Below, one piece after another: positions 12,301-22,800 of a stretch of DNA of 64,000 nucleotides. This stretch comes from Chrysogorgia sp. JL179-B06 (Eukaryota > Cnidaria > Anthozoa > Scleralcyonacea > Chrysogorgiidae). Within the stretch, counting starts at the first letter, position 1, and every line of letters starts with the position of its first letter. The position numbers and the translations under genes were made by a program. The DNA lies in NCBI GenBank assembly GCA_035772405.1, contig JAYKKM010000504.1, positions 3,544,001-3,608,000 on the forward strand. The letters run 5' to 3'. The notes below the pieces were generated by a model. It searched no databases, was not told the DNA's origin, and worked only from the letters and a program-made list of their open reading frames with translations.

Positions 12301-14441
12301 GAAAAGGTAATGTAGTAAAACACTAAAACTTGCTGGATTAATACATATTGTAATATGTATACGTTGTATGCCTTGGCGCCTCTTTATTATGCTGCACCAC
12401 CCGAAAATATACAGAAAACCAGACAGTGCTAAAGTGTGGTGGCCTCTGGTGTTAAAAATGTCGCGTCAAAATGTCGCTTACTTTTGATTCCTCACGAACG
12501 AACGAACGAATTCACACCCAGAATATAAAGCGCTGCCAAAGGGCACCGCGCAATTATGAAATTTGGCATAAAGTTTCATTTGGTATTATGCGATCATTTC
12601 GTCTGTACCGTAAGTACAAGTTGTACCGTAAGTACAATGTCTGTACCGTAAGTACATGTATTCATGAAAAAGCTCGCCAGCATATAAGCTGCTACCCTAG
12701 CTTTTGACCAAACGTTTGAAGAAAAAATCGTCAAAGTGAAATTGACATGCAACCAATGAACCAAGTGAAGTTTGAAAAAAAAAAAAGAAACAAACAAATT
12801 AAGTTGGTAGATAATACGAGGTAAACATATAGTAAAATTATGCATAAACTATATGCACAAGCGCTTGTACCCGCAGACGTACCCCAAAATTTGAAGCCAT
12901 AATTTCATCGAAGAGATTCGACTTAAAAATGAACTAATTAAACTAATTAAAACCTGGTTTTCACTTGAACATATTGCATAACTGTATAAGCATAAGGACA
13001 ATACGAAAGGCAAAACAAAGGAATGAAGTGAAGCCTGCGACATAAGGTCGACATAAGCAAGAACAAAGACATAGTCCAAGCATAAACAAAGAGCAGAACA
13101 TAAGACGAAAGAAACATTTTTCTTTGTTTTGTTATAGTTCGCATTGAATCCCAATATAGTTCGCATTGGATCCTACTTTATTTCGTATTTTCGCATTGGA
13201 TCCCAATAGTTCGCATTGGATCCCAATAGTTCGCATTGGATCCCAATAGTTCGCATTGGATCCCAATAGTTCGCATTGGATCCCAATAGTTCACATTGGA
13301 TCCCAATAGTTCGCATTGGATCCCAATAGTTCGCATTGGATCCCAATAGTTCGCATTGGATCCCAATAGTTCGCATTCGATCGCAATAGTTCGCATTCGA
13401 TCGCAATAGTTCGCATTTGATCCCAATAGTTCGCATTTGATCCCAAATAGTTCGCATTGGATTCCAATAGTTCGCATTGGATCCCAATAGTTCGCATTGG
13501 ATCCCAATAGTTCGCATTGGATCCCAATAGTTCGCATTTGATCCGAATAGTTCGCATTGGATCCCAATAGTTCGCATTGGATCCCAATAGTTCGCATTGG
13601 ATCCCAATAGTTCGCATTGGATCCCAATAGTTCGCATTGGATCCCAATAGTTCGCATTGGATCCCAATAGTTCGCATTGGATCCCAATAGTTCGCATTGG
13701 ATCCCAATAGTTCACATTGGATCCCAATAGTTCGCATTGGATCGCAATAGTTCGCATTCGATCGCAATAGTTCGCATTCGATCGCAATAGTTCGCATTCG
13801 ATCGCAATAGTTCGCATTCGATCGCAATAGTTCGCATTCGATCGCAATAGTTCGCATTCTCCCAAAAAGGAGAAGTCCTACTTTGTTTCGTATTGATATT
13901 GTCCTTATGCTTATTTATGTCGCTTATGTTGGTTTGAATCGGTCAAATTTCTCTAGCAGCAAAATAGACCTCTTTCATAATGGCACCTAAATTAAATATT
14001 GTTTTATATTCATTTAAATTAGCCTTTCTGACCTCGTTCGTGTGTCTGTAATTACAAAGACTCTTTGCTTTGTAACGAGGCAAGAAAGGTTAATTTGCAT
14101 GCATATAAAAGAATATTAAGACTGGCCGCCATTATGAAACAGGTCTATATTGTATCCGAAATGATGACTGCATGGTTTGACGCCACAGTCGTTAGCAAAA
14201 CAAACCCAAAACAATGCAAAGCTCCAATTACAAAACAGTTTAATTTTTGTCATTCAACTATTCACTTCATGTAGAATCTATATCAGTAATATCGTATTTG
14301 GGGTTATAAGCACTTGAACAAAATGTTTTGATTTGGCTTGTTCGTGTTTTTTTTCTGGTTTTCATATAAATCTTTGTTTTTTTTATCCAGGAGTACCATA
14401 TTTTTCGCGATGCAGAAATTCTTGGAATATTCTCAGAATAA
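3322..14441 (+). CDS. HSPE1: HSP10 / GroES co-chaperonin, mitochondrial (spliced)
   Basis: The exons 3322-3324, 4712-4780, 11530-11622, 12217-12306 and 14391-14441 join in frame to 101 codons plus TAA, against about 102 aa for animal HSP10. The product is the heptameric lid of mitochondrial HSP60. The N-terminal strand reads KKLRPLFDRVIVEKL. The segment after TKGGVLLP is the GroES mobile loop that contacts HSP60. VQEGDKVLLPEYGGTK is the GroES core motif and YHIFRDAEILGIF the C-terminal strand. The first coding exon carries only the ATG, followed by GTAAGA. All introns are GT-AG. An NRF1-like site lies just upstream. Introns 2 and 4 are swollen by foldback elements and a minisatellite. The gene converges on CS, another mitochondrial matrix protein. 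Confidence 0.96.
3325..4711 (+). other. HSPE1 intron 1
   Basis: GT-AG intron of 1.4 kb. It contains a decayed inverted pair, CTATATATCGAGAAAG near 3970 against CTTTCTCGATATATG near 3850, and a CCTAACCC-rich stretch at 3894-3930. No gene was seen. Confidence 0.7.
4712..4780 (+). CDS. HSPE1: HSPE1 exon 2
   Basis: Twenty-three codons, ANSIKKLRPLF through LLPET, between a TCAG acceptor and GTAAGT donor. They encode the first strand of the GroES fold. Confidence 0.95.
7240..7456. repeat. Possible short MITE with GCGATTTTTGTCGC ends
   Basis: GCGATTTTTGTCGC near 7260 and its complement GCGACAAAAATCGC near 7420 face each other, with outer TAAGCC-like ends. The layout resembles the element at 27262-27460. 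The termini are not clear enough to define a target duplication. Confidence 0.35.
7489..7532 (-). repeat. tRNA-like SINE fragment (B box and 3' acceptor half)
   Basis: On the - strand this reads GCGGGTTCAATTCCAGCCGG followed by AAGGCC. It matches the 3' half of the tRNA-like sequence at 52484-52556, so the two belong to one SINE family. The 5' half is lost or diverged. Confidence 0.45.
7985..10430. mobile_element. Large foldback element with roughly 0.9-kb arms
   Basis: The outer ends are inverted copies of TTCACACGATGCCGGTA (near 7988 and 10398). The same motif recurs inside near 8049, 8131, 8430 and 9352. From about 8455 the sequence runs through AGGAAATTCG-rich blocks and AT-rich DNA to about 9370. 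The same sequence then returns inverted from about 9590 to 10400: ATTGGAATCCACTCGCCGTC at 8635 against its complement near 10300, and TCCAACATTGCTATTCAC near 9036 against its complement near 9920. No transposase frame is visible. This is a foldback or palindromic MITE with diverged arms. Confidence 0.65.
10598..11062. repeat. Inverted pair ACTGATCTCTAAATAAAGAC
   Basis: ACTGATCTCTAAATAAAGAC near 10597 is repeated in inverted orientation near 11040, bounding about 0.45 kb without a gene. It may be a small non-autonomous element inserted next to the LINE fragment that follows. Confidence 0.4.
11045..11435 (-). pseudogene. LINE reverse transcriptase C-terminal fragment
   Basis: Read on -, the sequence gives YGAET, then KKLEVAEMRCLRAIRGVTR, a frame change, and a second stretch with RWSAERRETGTRKRGRPRKR. 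This is the region after the catalytic palm in many invertebrate non-LTR retrotransposons. At least two stops or frame changes are present and the palm is absent, so it is a dead 5'-truncated copy. Confidence 0.65.
11530..11622 (+). CDS. HSPE1: HSPE1 exon 3 (mobile loop)
   Basis: Thirty-one codons beginning ITKGGVLLP and ending GPGGRDQ, with an AATAG acceptor and a GTAAGA donor. It encodes the mobile-loop end and the following strands. Confidence 0.95.
11623..12216 (+). other. HSPE1 intron 3
   Basis: GT-AG intron of 0.6 kb. Near 11990-12035 a short GTGACGTGTCTCAG motif is repeated three times. Nothing else was recognised. Confidence 0.65.
12217..12306 (+). CDS. HSPE1: HSPE1 exon 4
   Basis: Thirty codons from HGNVIPI to NLDEK, with the GroES core VLLPEYGGTK. 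CACAG acceptor and GTAATG donor. Confidence 0.95.
12307..14390 (+). other. HSPE1 intron 4
   Basis: A 2.1-kb GT-AG intron that holds the 20-bp minisatellite. Three GTACCGTAAGTACA-like units occur near 12605-12656. No independent gene was found. Confidence 0.6.
13135..13860. repeat. 20-bp minisatellite, about 36 copies
   Basis: The unit AGTTCGCATTGGATCCCAAT is repeated head to tail. Most units carry GGATCCC. Two runs, near 13375-13410 and 13740-13860, carry CGATCGC instead, so variants are clustered. Because the unit is not a multiple of three, all three - strand frames stay open. The apparent long proteins are artefacts of this. Confidence 0.95.
14391..14441 (+). CDS. HSPE1: HSPE1 exon 5
   Basis: Sixteen codons EYHIFRDAEILGIFSE and TAA after a pyrimidine-rich ATCCAG acceptor. 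This is the conserved GroES C-terminal strand. Confidence 0.95.
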   Translation, partial: EYHIFRDAEILGIFSE

Positions 14442-14839
14442 TATAAAGTGAAAAAGTTACCAACTGGACAAAACTTACAGATCGCACCAATGCTCTTTAG
14501 ATAATATTTCTAAAATACTCCTCAAAATTAGCTTCACAAATAGGATATTATTTGTGGTGCTACTTGCTTTGCTTCATACCGTAATAATTACATGAAACTA
14601 TGTGCGAATAAAATTTCAGAAATTTCATTTTTAAGGTTTTCTGCTATATTCTGCTGACATTCTGTATAAGGTTGGCTTTATTAAATTTAAATACAGTATC
14701 TACGCAAACAGTCTCCGTTTTCTCTTACGAATTCCAAAACACTAAAAGGTAATTGACTGGTGCAGGGCTTTCGCTTAGTTCTGAAGTAGGTGGCTGTCCC
14801 AATGCTATAGTGGTGCGGTCTATACTAATCCTGCAAAAT

Positions 14840-15205
14840 GTGAATCTTAGGAAGGACGGGTGGCTTGTGATATTAGGGCGCTACCACTCACCGCTAAGTC
14901 AAGTCCAGTCGGACGGGTTAGTACTTCGATGGGTGACTATCTGGGAATGTGACCATCTGGGAATAACCTGGTGTTGATTCGCGAGCTTGAACTCATGTGA
15001 GCAGAGTTATTAGTCATTAGTTGATCTCACCCGTGCTTCGAGGGTTTTCTTCCTTCAGTAAAAATAGCTGTGCTCCGTGGTCAGACATGGGTCGTACGGT
15101 GGCATCCTGCGGCGCCTTCGACTCGGCCACGTTCGAGCTAAAAACATTGTTACTGAAAAGCTTCTAGGCTAGGGGAGTATCAATAAAGTAATGTATGTAA
15201 GTATG
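14840..15205 (+). repeat. 5S rRNA-derived SINE (SINE3-like)
   Basis: The run GGGTTAGTACTTCGATGGGT near 14917 and the following CTGGGAATAACC match the internal promoter and 3' part of animal 5S rRNA (consensus GGTTAGTACTTGGATGGG). It continues into non-rRNA sequence with GAGGGTTTTCTTCCTTC and ends with a short GTATGTAA repeat tail. This head-body-tail order is that of 5S-headed SINEs. The rRNA part has substitutions and a duplication, so it is not a functional 5S gene. Confidence 0.6.
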
Positions 15206-16147
15206 TATATGTATACAATTTTCAGCATTTAAAGAAGTAATTGATAGACAGCAAATTCAACTATATTATCAACGACTTGTCCCCTGGCATTCACTGTATG
15301 AATTACACTGAGTATTTTAGCAGCTTTTCATAAAAACAAACCTGCAGAGACGATTTTGCTTGCGGGAAAATATAGCCGGCGATTTGTTATACAGCAAAAG
15401 CCCTCATGGTGAATAGCATTGTCTAAAGTTTCGAGCGAATGCCCTTCGTCAGATAGTGAAACGTAAAGTTGCGGTAGTACACCAACCTTTTTAGTGTTTT
15501 TTTATTCGTATTTATAGTTAATACTTGCTACGCAGCACTCTACTTTTATGATGACAGGACATGGCTAGCCTACCGCCGTAAAAAGTAGATAAAAAACCAG
15601 GATTCGTTTCAAAAGTGCAAAATAGAGCTTCCATTGGGCTGTCAACAAAGCGCAGAGTCATTCGGGTCTTTAGAAAAGAGGTTAAAGCGAAAAAATCTTT
15701 AAAAAATAGAATTTCATTATTGTTATCGGCTAGTTGTCAACATGACAAAATTCAGACAAGACGATTATTGTCAAAGCGCTGAGTCGTGAAATTCGGATCT
15801 AGAAAAGGGAAATGGCTATCTGGTCTTTATTTTTGGTTAGGATCACTGCACCACCATCATCCCCAGTCCCTCACTCCCCTAGCTTTTGAAAGACAGACTT
15901 GATCCAAGCTGATCAACATGTCCTCCACCCTTATTTTTATCGTAAATTGGCAATTCGTGTTATTTTTATGATAATCAAAATAGCATGAACTCTACAGGTC
16001 TAAATTGTAGTCTGTTCTGCGCATATCCCACAAGCATTACCTATCAGGGGAGTAGTTAGGGTCGGTGGCTAGATATGGCGAGAGTACGGCCGGGGTGTTA
16101 AGATTTGTGTTGTAGTTGGGGATAGGTTCTACAGTGTATAAAAAAAA

Positions 16148-16322
16148 AGCGGAACCGGCATAAAATTAATTAATATTTCTTTCAAACAACTTACAGTATT
16201 GTAGTAGTGTGAAAGCCTAGACACCTCTGAGCCAATATTAATTAATTTTATGCCGGTTCAGTTTTATTTTGATACACACTGTATTTTAATCATTGTCATA
16301 AAAATAAGGGTGGAGGGTTATG
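16148..16322. repeat. Small inverted repeat, MITE-like
   Basis: GAACCGGCATAAAATTAATT near 16153 and its complement near 16240 face each other about 60 bp apart. No target duplication was resolved. Confidence 0.4.
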
Positions 16323-16694
16323 CTGAGCTGATCCAAACCCAAAAGAACAGGCTAAATTCCTTCGATTCTCCCCAGGTACACAAATACGGCCACTATTTTA
16401 TCGTTTTGGAACAAATTAACACCAACTATAACCGGCTATCCCTTCCAAGAAACGTCTGTATATGACATCACGTTTAAACCAGATTTTATTTGGGATGACA
16501 TTGGTCCTTTTTACAGAATTGAAATCGCCAACTGACAGACGAACCTTTAGTTATTAATATTCTTTACAGGTAAATTAATTGTTCGTCGTGATTCCTATAG
16601 ATCACTTCAGGAAAAACGTAGGGTTGAATGTCGGTTCATATGTTCCAGATTCCCAAGGAGACGATGTCTCCTTCCTGTAATTTACGATCAGATT

Positions 16695-16859
16695 TCACAA
16701 TTTGTCCACCAATGCTTTCAGGGATTCTGTGGTCACACTTTTAGGTCTTTCGAGCGGTAATCCAAACACACGATCCCAAACCAACGAAGCGAGTACACCC
16801 AATGAACGGGAAACACCAAAAAGAACCGTGTAGAAACTCATTTCTTTAAGTCCGTAATG
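16695..16859 (-). CDS. CS: CS exon 11 (C terminus)
   Basis: Fifty-four codons from [15 protein letters not shown] to KALVDKL and TGA. The TATAG acceptor lies at 16860-16864. This is the conserved C-terminal helix region with GVSRSLG. Confidence 0.95.
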   Translation of the reverse strand, partial: HYGLKEMSFYTVLFGVSRSLGVLASLVWDRVFGLPLERPKSVTTESLKALVDKL

Positions 16860-19800
16860 CTATACATACAATAAAAATAATCGTATAATTATTTGGCGAT
16901 TGTTAAAAATAGCAAATGAGTTTCCTATTTTTACAACTCGTTAATTATTTGTTTTTGTTTTAATAGTTTCACTCAGTTTTCATGTATAGGATGTAATAGA
17001 TCAAACACGAGTTTGAGTGTTTCATCAGAGGTTCCAAACACGAGAAAAATATGAAAACCGAGGGGCGTAACCTGCTGGTTTTCTGGGGATTTAGTGGATA
17101 TATATCCCTTTGGAGAACAAAAGAAACCGATTCAATCGTGTTATAAATTATGTAAACCACGAAAATAGCAACACGTTTTTGAAATAAATAATAAAAAACA
17201 ACACTCCATAAGGGTTTAGATTGTGAGGAAATGTGTTCAAGAAATGTTTTATGTGCACGCGAAAACACTTCAAGATTAGTTAAAACTTTAATGAAGGTTT
17301 AAAGTGGTTCTCCGATGAAAAAATCGTCTATCCAATTTTGATTTTACCTAAAAGTACTTTCAAAATGAGACAGAATGGTTTTCGGGATTTCTCAATCAGA
17401 GATATTCAGGTTTTTTGAAACATGCAAATTAGATATCTATGACGTCATGGCCTCACAGACTAAATAAAATTCACAAAATGATGCATATTTCCAAATAACA
17501 GACAGCAATTCACATTAACTTTGCACATGTATGTCTTTGAGAAAAGTACACACCACTGTATCAGTAATATTGTTGTAGGCGGTCGGAAAACAGGACACTT
17601 TCTAGTTTCTATCTGTTATTTGCAGAAATATGCATCATTTTGTGAATTTCATTTAGTCTATGTGAGGCCATGGCGTCATAAATATTTAATGTGCATGTTT
17701 TAAAAACCTGAATATCTCTGCAACGAGATGAGGTATTGAGAAACCCAGATAAAATCACAATTGGATATACGATTTTTTCATCGGAGAACCTCATCAACAG
17801 TCAGAATACACAATTTGTAAACCTCCTTCACACTATTTCGGCAGTGCACCAATATTTAGAGTATTCTATTCGTATTTCTACATTGCCTACGCTGGACAAC
17901 ACTTTTATAACAGCTAATTTATTAGTCGCTTCGAAGTTTGCCTAATTTCCAGAGCATACCTCGAGTGACTATGATGATAGGTAACCATACTAACCGTCAA
18001 CAGAACTCCGCTGTGTGCGTCGACATTAGGCCAAGGGTTTTTAGCTTTGCCTTGCTCTAGAAGAACATCAGGGACGATCTCGTAAAGATTGCTAACCACC
18101 TGGAATAAGGGATCATCAGGCATGTACTTCAAACAAAACTCCCTCTGACAGATGTAACGCGGATCTGTTTTACGAAGAACGGCATGTCCATAACCTGGGA
18201 TAACCTAAAAATGATAAAAAAATACTATACAAGTGAGATCTACAGCGGGGAAAATGAATACACGACTATTAACCAGACAATGTCATGTTAAGTAGCTTTC
18301 AATAGAAGAGCGCACAGCCAAAATGCGGACAAACAAACTGAAATTATCTCGTTAAAGTGCCCCTAACCTCAAATTTTTTTATTGTTTTATTTGGAAGAAC
18401 TTTTAAAATGATAAAGTAACTTCTTTTGAAGATTTTCGTTTCTTCGCTTTCTTTTTGAGATATATCAGTTTGTTTGATATTCAAATGTCCGGAATTTACG
18501 TCACACATGCATAATGACTTATCAGAGAATGTTATATATCTTTGCCTTCATCAAATAAAAACACTAAAGAGTGAATAACTTGTCTTGACAACTTGTCTTG
18601 TCTTGACAACTTGTGTTTCTCCCACCATACTTCTTGATTTTAAAGGATTTCGTTCGAGGATGAAGAGATACACACATTTCTCCAATAAGTCATTATGCAT
18701 GTGTGACGTAAATTCCGGACATTTGCATATTAAACAAACTGATATATCTCAAAAAGAAAGCAAAGAAACGAAAATCTTCTTCCAAATAAAACAATAAAAA
18801 AATTGAGGTTAGGGGCACTTTAAGGAAACGTTGGATAGACTGTGAAGGAAAATTTAAGTAGATGCTACATCAAATAAGTTTTACTTTAGATCGAAATTAA
18901 TGGAGAGCTGCGACAAGGAGCTTATATCGGGATGACATATTATATATCTTATGATATATCTTATATCTAGATATCGGGATGATAAGTTACTAAGTTGTTG
19001 GTAACCTTGCTCTGCAAGCTGAGACCTGGTGGCTCAGTGGTTAGAACGTCCTGGTAAGCTCAGTGGTTAGAGAGTCCTGGTAAGCTCAGTGGTTAGAGTT
19101 CTGGTAAGCTCAGTGGTTAGAGAGTCCTGGTTAGAGCGTCCTGGTAAGCTCAGTGGTTCGAGTTAGAGAGTCCTGATAAACTCAGTGGTTAGAGAGTTCT
19201 GGTAAGCTCAGTAGTTAGAGAGTCCTGGTAGCTCAGTGGTTAGAGAGTCCTGGTTAGCTCAGTGGTTAGAGAGTCCTGGTTAGCTCAGTGGTTAGAGAGT
19301 CCTGGTAAACTCAGTGGTTAGAGCGTCCTGGTAAGCTCAGTGGTTAAGCGTCCTGGTAAGCTCAGTAGTTAGAGAGTCCTGGTAGCTCAGTGGTTAGAGA
19401 GTCCTGGTTAGCTCAGTGGTTAGAGCGTCCTGGTAAGCTCAGTGGTTAAGCGTCCTGGTAAGCTCAGTAGTTAGAGAGTCCTGGTAGCTCAGTGGTTAGA
19501 GAGTTCTGGTAAGCTCATTGGTTAGAGCGTCCTGGTAAGCTCAGTTACATGAGTTGGTTTACGAAAATACGATCATGTTTCTCCTGCCCTGAAAGAACTC
19601 AAATGGTTGAATATTAAAGACCAATTGTATCTCAGAGATGCGGTACTTGTTTTTAAATCGTTACACAATCTGACATCTCCTTCTCTTACTGAAAAGTTTA
19701 AAAAAAATTCTGAGGTACATTCCAGAGTTACAAGGAATGCTAATGATTTGCATTTGCCACTTTGTCGCCTTGTTACAGGACAGCGAACTTGTGGCGAACT

Positions 19801-22800
19801 TGAGGCGCTAAATTGTGGAATTCATTATCGCCGGAGATCAAATCCGAACAATTTTTAAGACCTTTTAAACATAAATTGTACAATCATTTTTTAATATTAA
19901 TTTGTGATTAGATTTTTTATTTTAATTTTATTTTATATAGAATTGATATTTATTATATCATATGTATCATATATTATTAATTTATACTATTGTATCACTG
20001 AAAAACCCTTTTGAGGTAGTGATATTTATTAAAGTTTATGAAGTTTTATGAAGTTTGCAAATTCTTAAATGGATACTCCAGCAAAAATACAAATGTAGGT
20101 CATATGAAAGATCTTACTGACTTTAGTTTATTTCCAAAGTTTCAGCATTCCTATCAATTTAGTTAAGAAGATATGGCTAGTTGAAGTTGGAGAGTTTGTC
20201 CAATTTCGACGCCATATTTGTTTCTCAAATATGACGTTACTGAGATATTCTATCTCGTAGTATTCCTAAGAAGCTCCTCTATTTTCCTGCATAAGGAACT
20301 AAATAGTATTATTTTTAATTTAGTAACTTCAGTTAAATATTTAAATTCGCATTAAATTAAACTCTGTCGCATTTCTGTCGCATTAAATGTGACGAATCAA
20401 ATGCAACAAAACTGCGACGTCTAAACTCTGAACTAGGCCTTATTTCCTGACAATACCGAAATTCAAAATGGCCTGCGGAAGTGGGAAGGTATTTTCTATT
20501 TTCACTGTAATATGTGTTCTCAATTCAATGTGCCACAGTAGACTATTATAGATAGTCTAATGTAGTAATGTCTATTACTAAGTATCAAAGTAAACATAAG
20601 TGAAGTGATTTATAACGACTGGGCGTTGACTTTAAACCACATGTCCAAAACATATCTGATCGGATATCGGCCTATATTGAATCAGCACAAAAAAGCCGTA
20701 TATGGGTTGACCTCTAATTGATTTATATTCTCATGTTAGTCCCAGTCCTTTTAGCTCATTCAAATCCTTGTATTAATTACTTACACCTGTCTTTAAAGCT
20801 TCTCGACAATAATCCTCCACCTGTCCTCTCGTCGGTCGTTCACCAAGGGATTCCACCAACTTATTTATCCAAATTAACACCTCCTATAGCAAGATACAAA
20901 CAATGAAAAGCATAAGTAAGTAAAACTTTATTTAACCACGCTAACCTCATTCAGCTGAACGCTGGTTTCCAGGAGGGGTGTTGATGTTCAACCAAGCAAA
21001 ACAAAGTCCCTGTCATAAATGAACACCTACGTGAGCTATATTATATATTGATTACTTATTAACAGTAAGGTCTGTAAGAGAAAGCATTCGCTAGCCTGAT
21101 TTTCAGACGGTCATTGGTCATCCGCCACTAAGCATTTGCCTGCATGAGGTTGTCGCACAGACCGAGCGACGAACGAGTAAGATCTGTGAAGAAGATTGGG
21201 GAAGAATGGTGCGCTAAACATGCTAATTATCAGTAGCTCAAAATTTACACTTGATATTTTAGGATTTGTAAATATAGGAAATGGATCACAATGGTTTTCG
21301 GACGTAATATAAACACACATAACGTTTAAATTTTGCATAAATTATTCCCCCAAACGACTTGGTAGTTAATATGGGTCCATAACAATAATCCCACTGACAA
21401 AAATCCCAAATTACCAAATTCAGACAATTTTTTTTAAAAACTAAATTTTTAACGGTCAACAGTTAAAGAACCTATAACGTCAAAAGAAAGTATCGTTTTA
21501 TTTGGAAGAACCTTTAAAATGATAAAGTAATCTCTTTTGAAGATTTTTGCTTCTTCGTTTTGTTTTTGAAATATTTCAGTTTGTTTGATATGCACTGAAT
21601 GTCTGGAATTTCGTCCCACATGCATGACTTACCGGAGAAGTTTGTGTATCACTTTCATTCTCAAATGAAATCCTTTAAAATCAAGAAGTTTGGTGCGGTG
21701 GGAGAAACGCGCGCACATGTTATTCACAATTTAGTGTTTTCATTTCATGATGGCAAAGATATATAACATTCTCTGCTAAGTCATTATGCATGTGTGACGA
21801 AATTACAGACATTCGCATATCAAACAAACTGAAATATATAAAAAACAAAGCGAAGAAACGAAAATATTCAAAAGAAGTTACTTTATCATTTTAAAAGTTC
21901 TTCCAAATAAAATAAAAAAAGTTCTTCCAAATAAAACAAAAATTTTTTTTGATGTTATATAGGCACTTTATATCAAAATATATCTCATATATATAGCAAA
22001 TTATATCTCAATAACATCATAAATCTTATATATTTCCTAATATTGATTTTCTCTACAAATACAGGTTCGTTTGATACGAGTACGAGTTCGTCCTTTTTTA
22101 ACTCGTTCTCGGAGTTTTGAAATTGGAGGAAGAACTCTTCGTGTTTGAACTATTACATCGAAATACGAAACGTCGAGAAAGGGAATTTCGACACATTTCT
22201 TGGTGTTTGGATATGTGACGAAACAATTTTCCTTGTGTTCAACATTCCTTGGTAATAAAACTGAAGTCTCATGTACCTGATTTGCGAGACCGTGAAGAGG
22301 ACCAGCAAGTCCGTTCATGCCAGCAGCAAACGAGAGGTACGAATCCGAAAGAGCACTTCCAACAAGATGTGTCGCATGAGCGCTGACATTACCCCCCTCG
22401 TGGTCGACGTGGATTGTCAGGTACATCCTTAACATCTCAGCGAAATTTGGACTATCAAAACCAAGCATGGTAGCAAGATTTCCAGACCAGTCTTTTTGTG
22501 GGTCGATTGGAGCGACTTTACCATCGCGGTACAAGTTACGGTAGATGGCAGCGGCAACAGTTGGTAGTTTAGCAATCAGGTCCATAGCGTCCTCAAACGT
22601 ATGCTGCAAGAAGACGAACCAGTTTCTTCAACTTTTTAAAATAGTGAAGGGTAGTAAAAGGCGGAGGAGTTTAGCATTTTTAGCAAGATTCTAAAAAATC
22701 TTCGTAATTGAATTTGTCTTTTTAATTTCTTCGGTTTTTAAAGTGTCCATGAAGTGAACATTTCTGTTTGCGCTAAACTCTCTTATAAAGATTGGCGTTT

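Larger units (their letters stand above)
14442..16694. other. 3' intergenic region between HSPE1 and CS
   Basis: This 2.25-kb stretch separates the two convergent stop codons. It holds the 5S-like SINE and a long inverted pair at 16150-16320: GGCATAAAATTAATTAATAT and its complement, with GGTGGAGG near 15927 and 16310. No coding exon was identified. Confidence 0.5.
18205..20784 (-). other. CS intron 9
   Basis: A 2.6-kb intron packed with repeats: a foldback (18352-18824), the tRNA-arm-like satellite, a LINE 3' fragment and a decayed Harbinger-like end. Confidence 0.7.

Noticed and set aside
13135..13860. CRISPR-like array
   Set aside because: Units are contiguous without unique spacers, in a eukaryotic intron.
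13173..13865. Three overlapping long - strand frames (up to 230 codons)
   Set aside because: They are translations of the 20-bp minisatellite in all three phases. The repeated peptide is a by-product of a unit not divisible by three.
14905..14975. Functional 5S rRNA gene
   Set aside because: Only part of the 5S sequence is present, with an internal duplication and substitutions.
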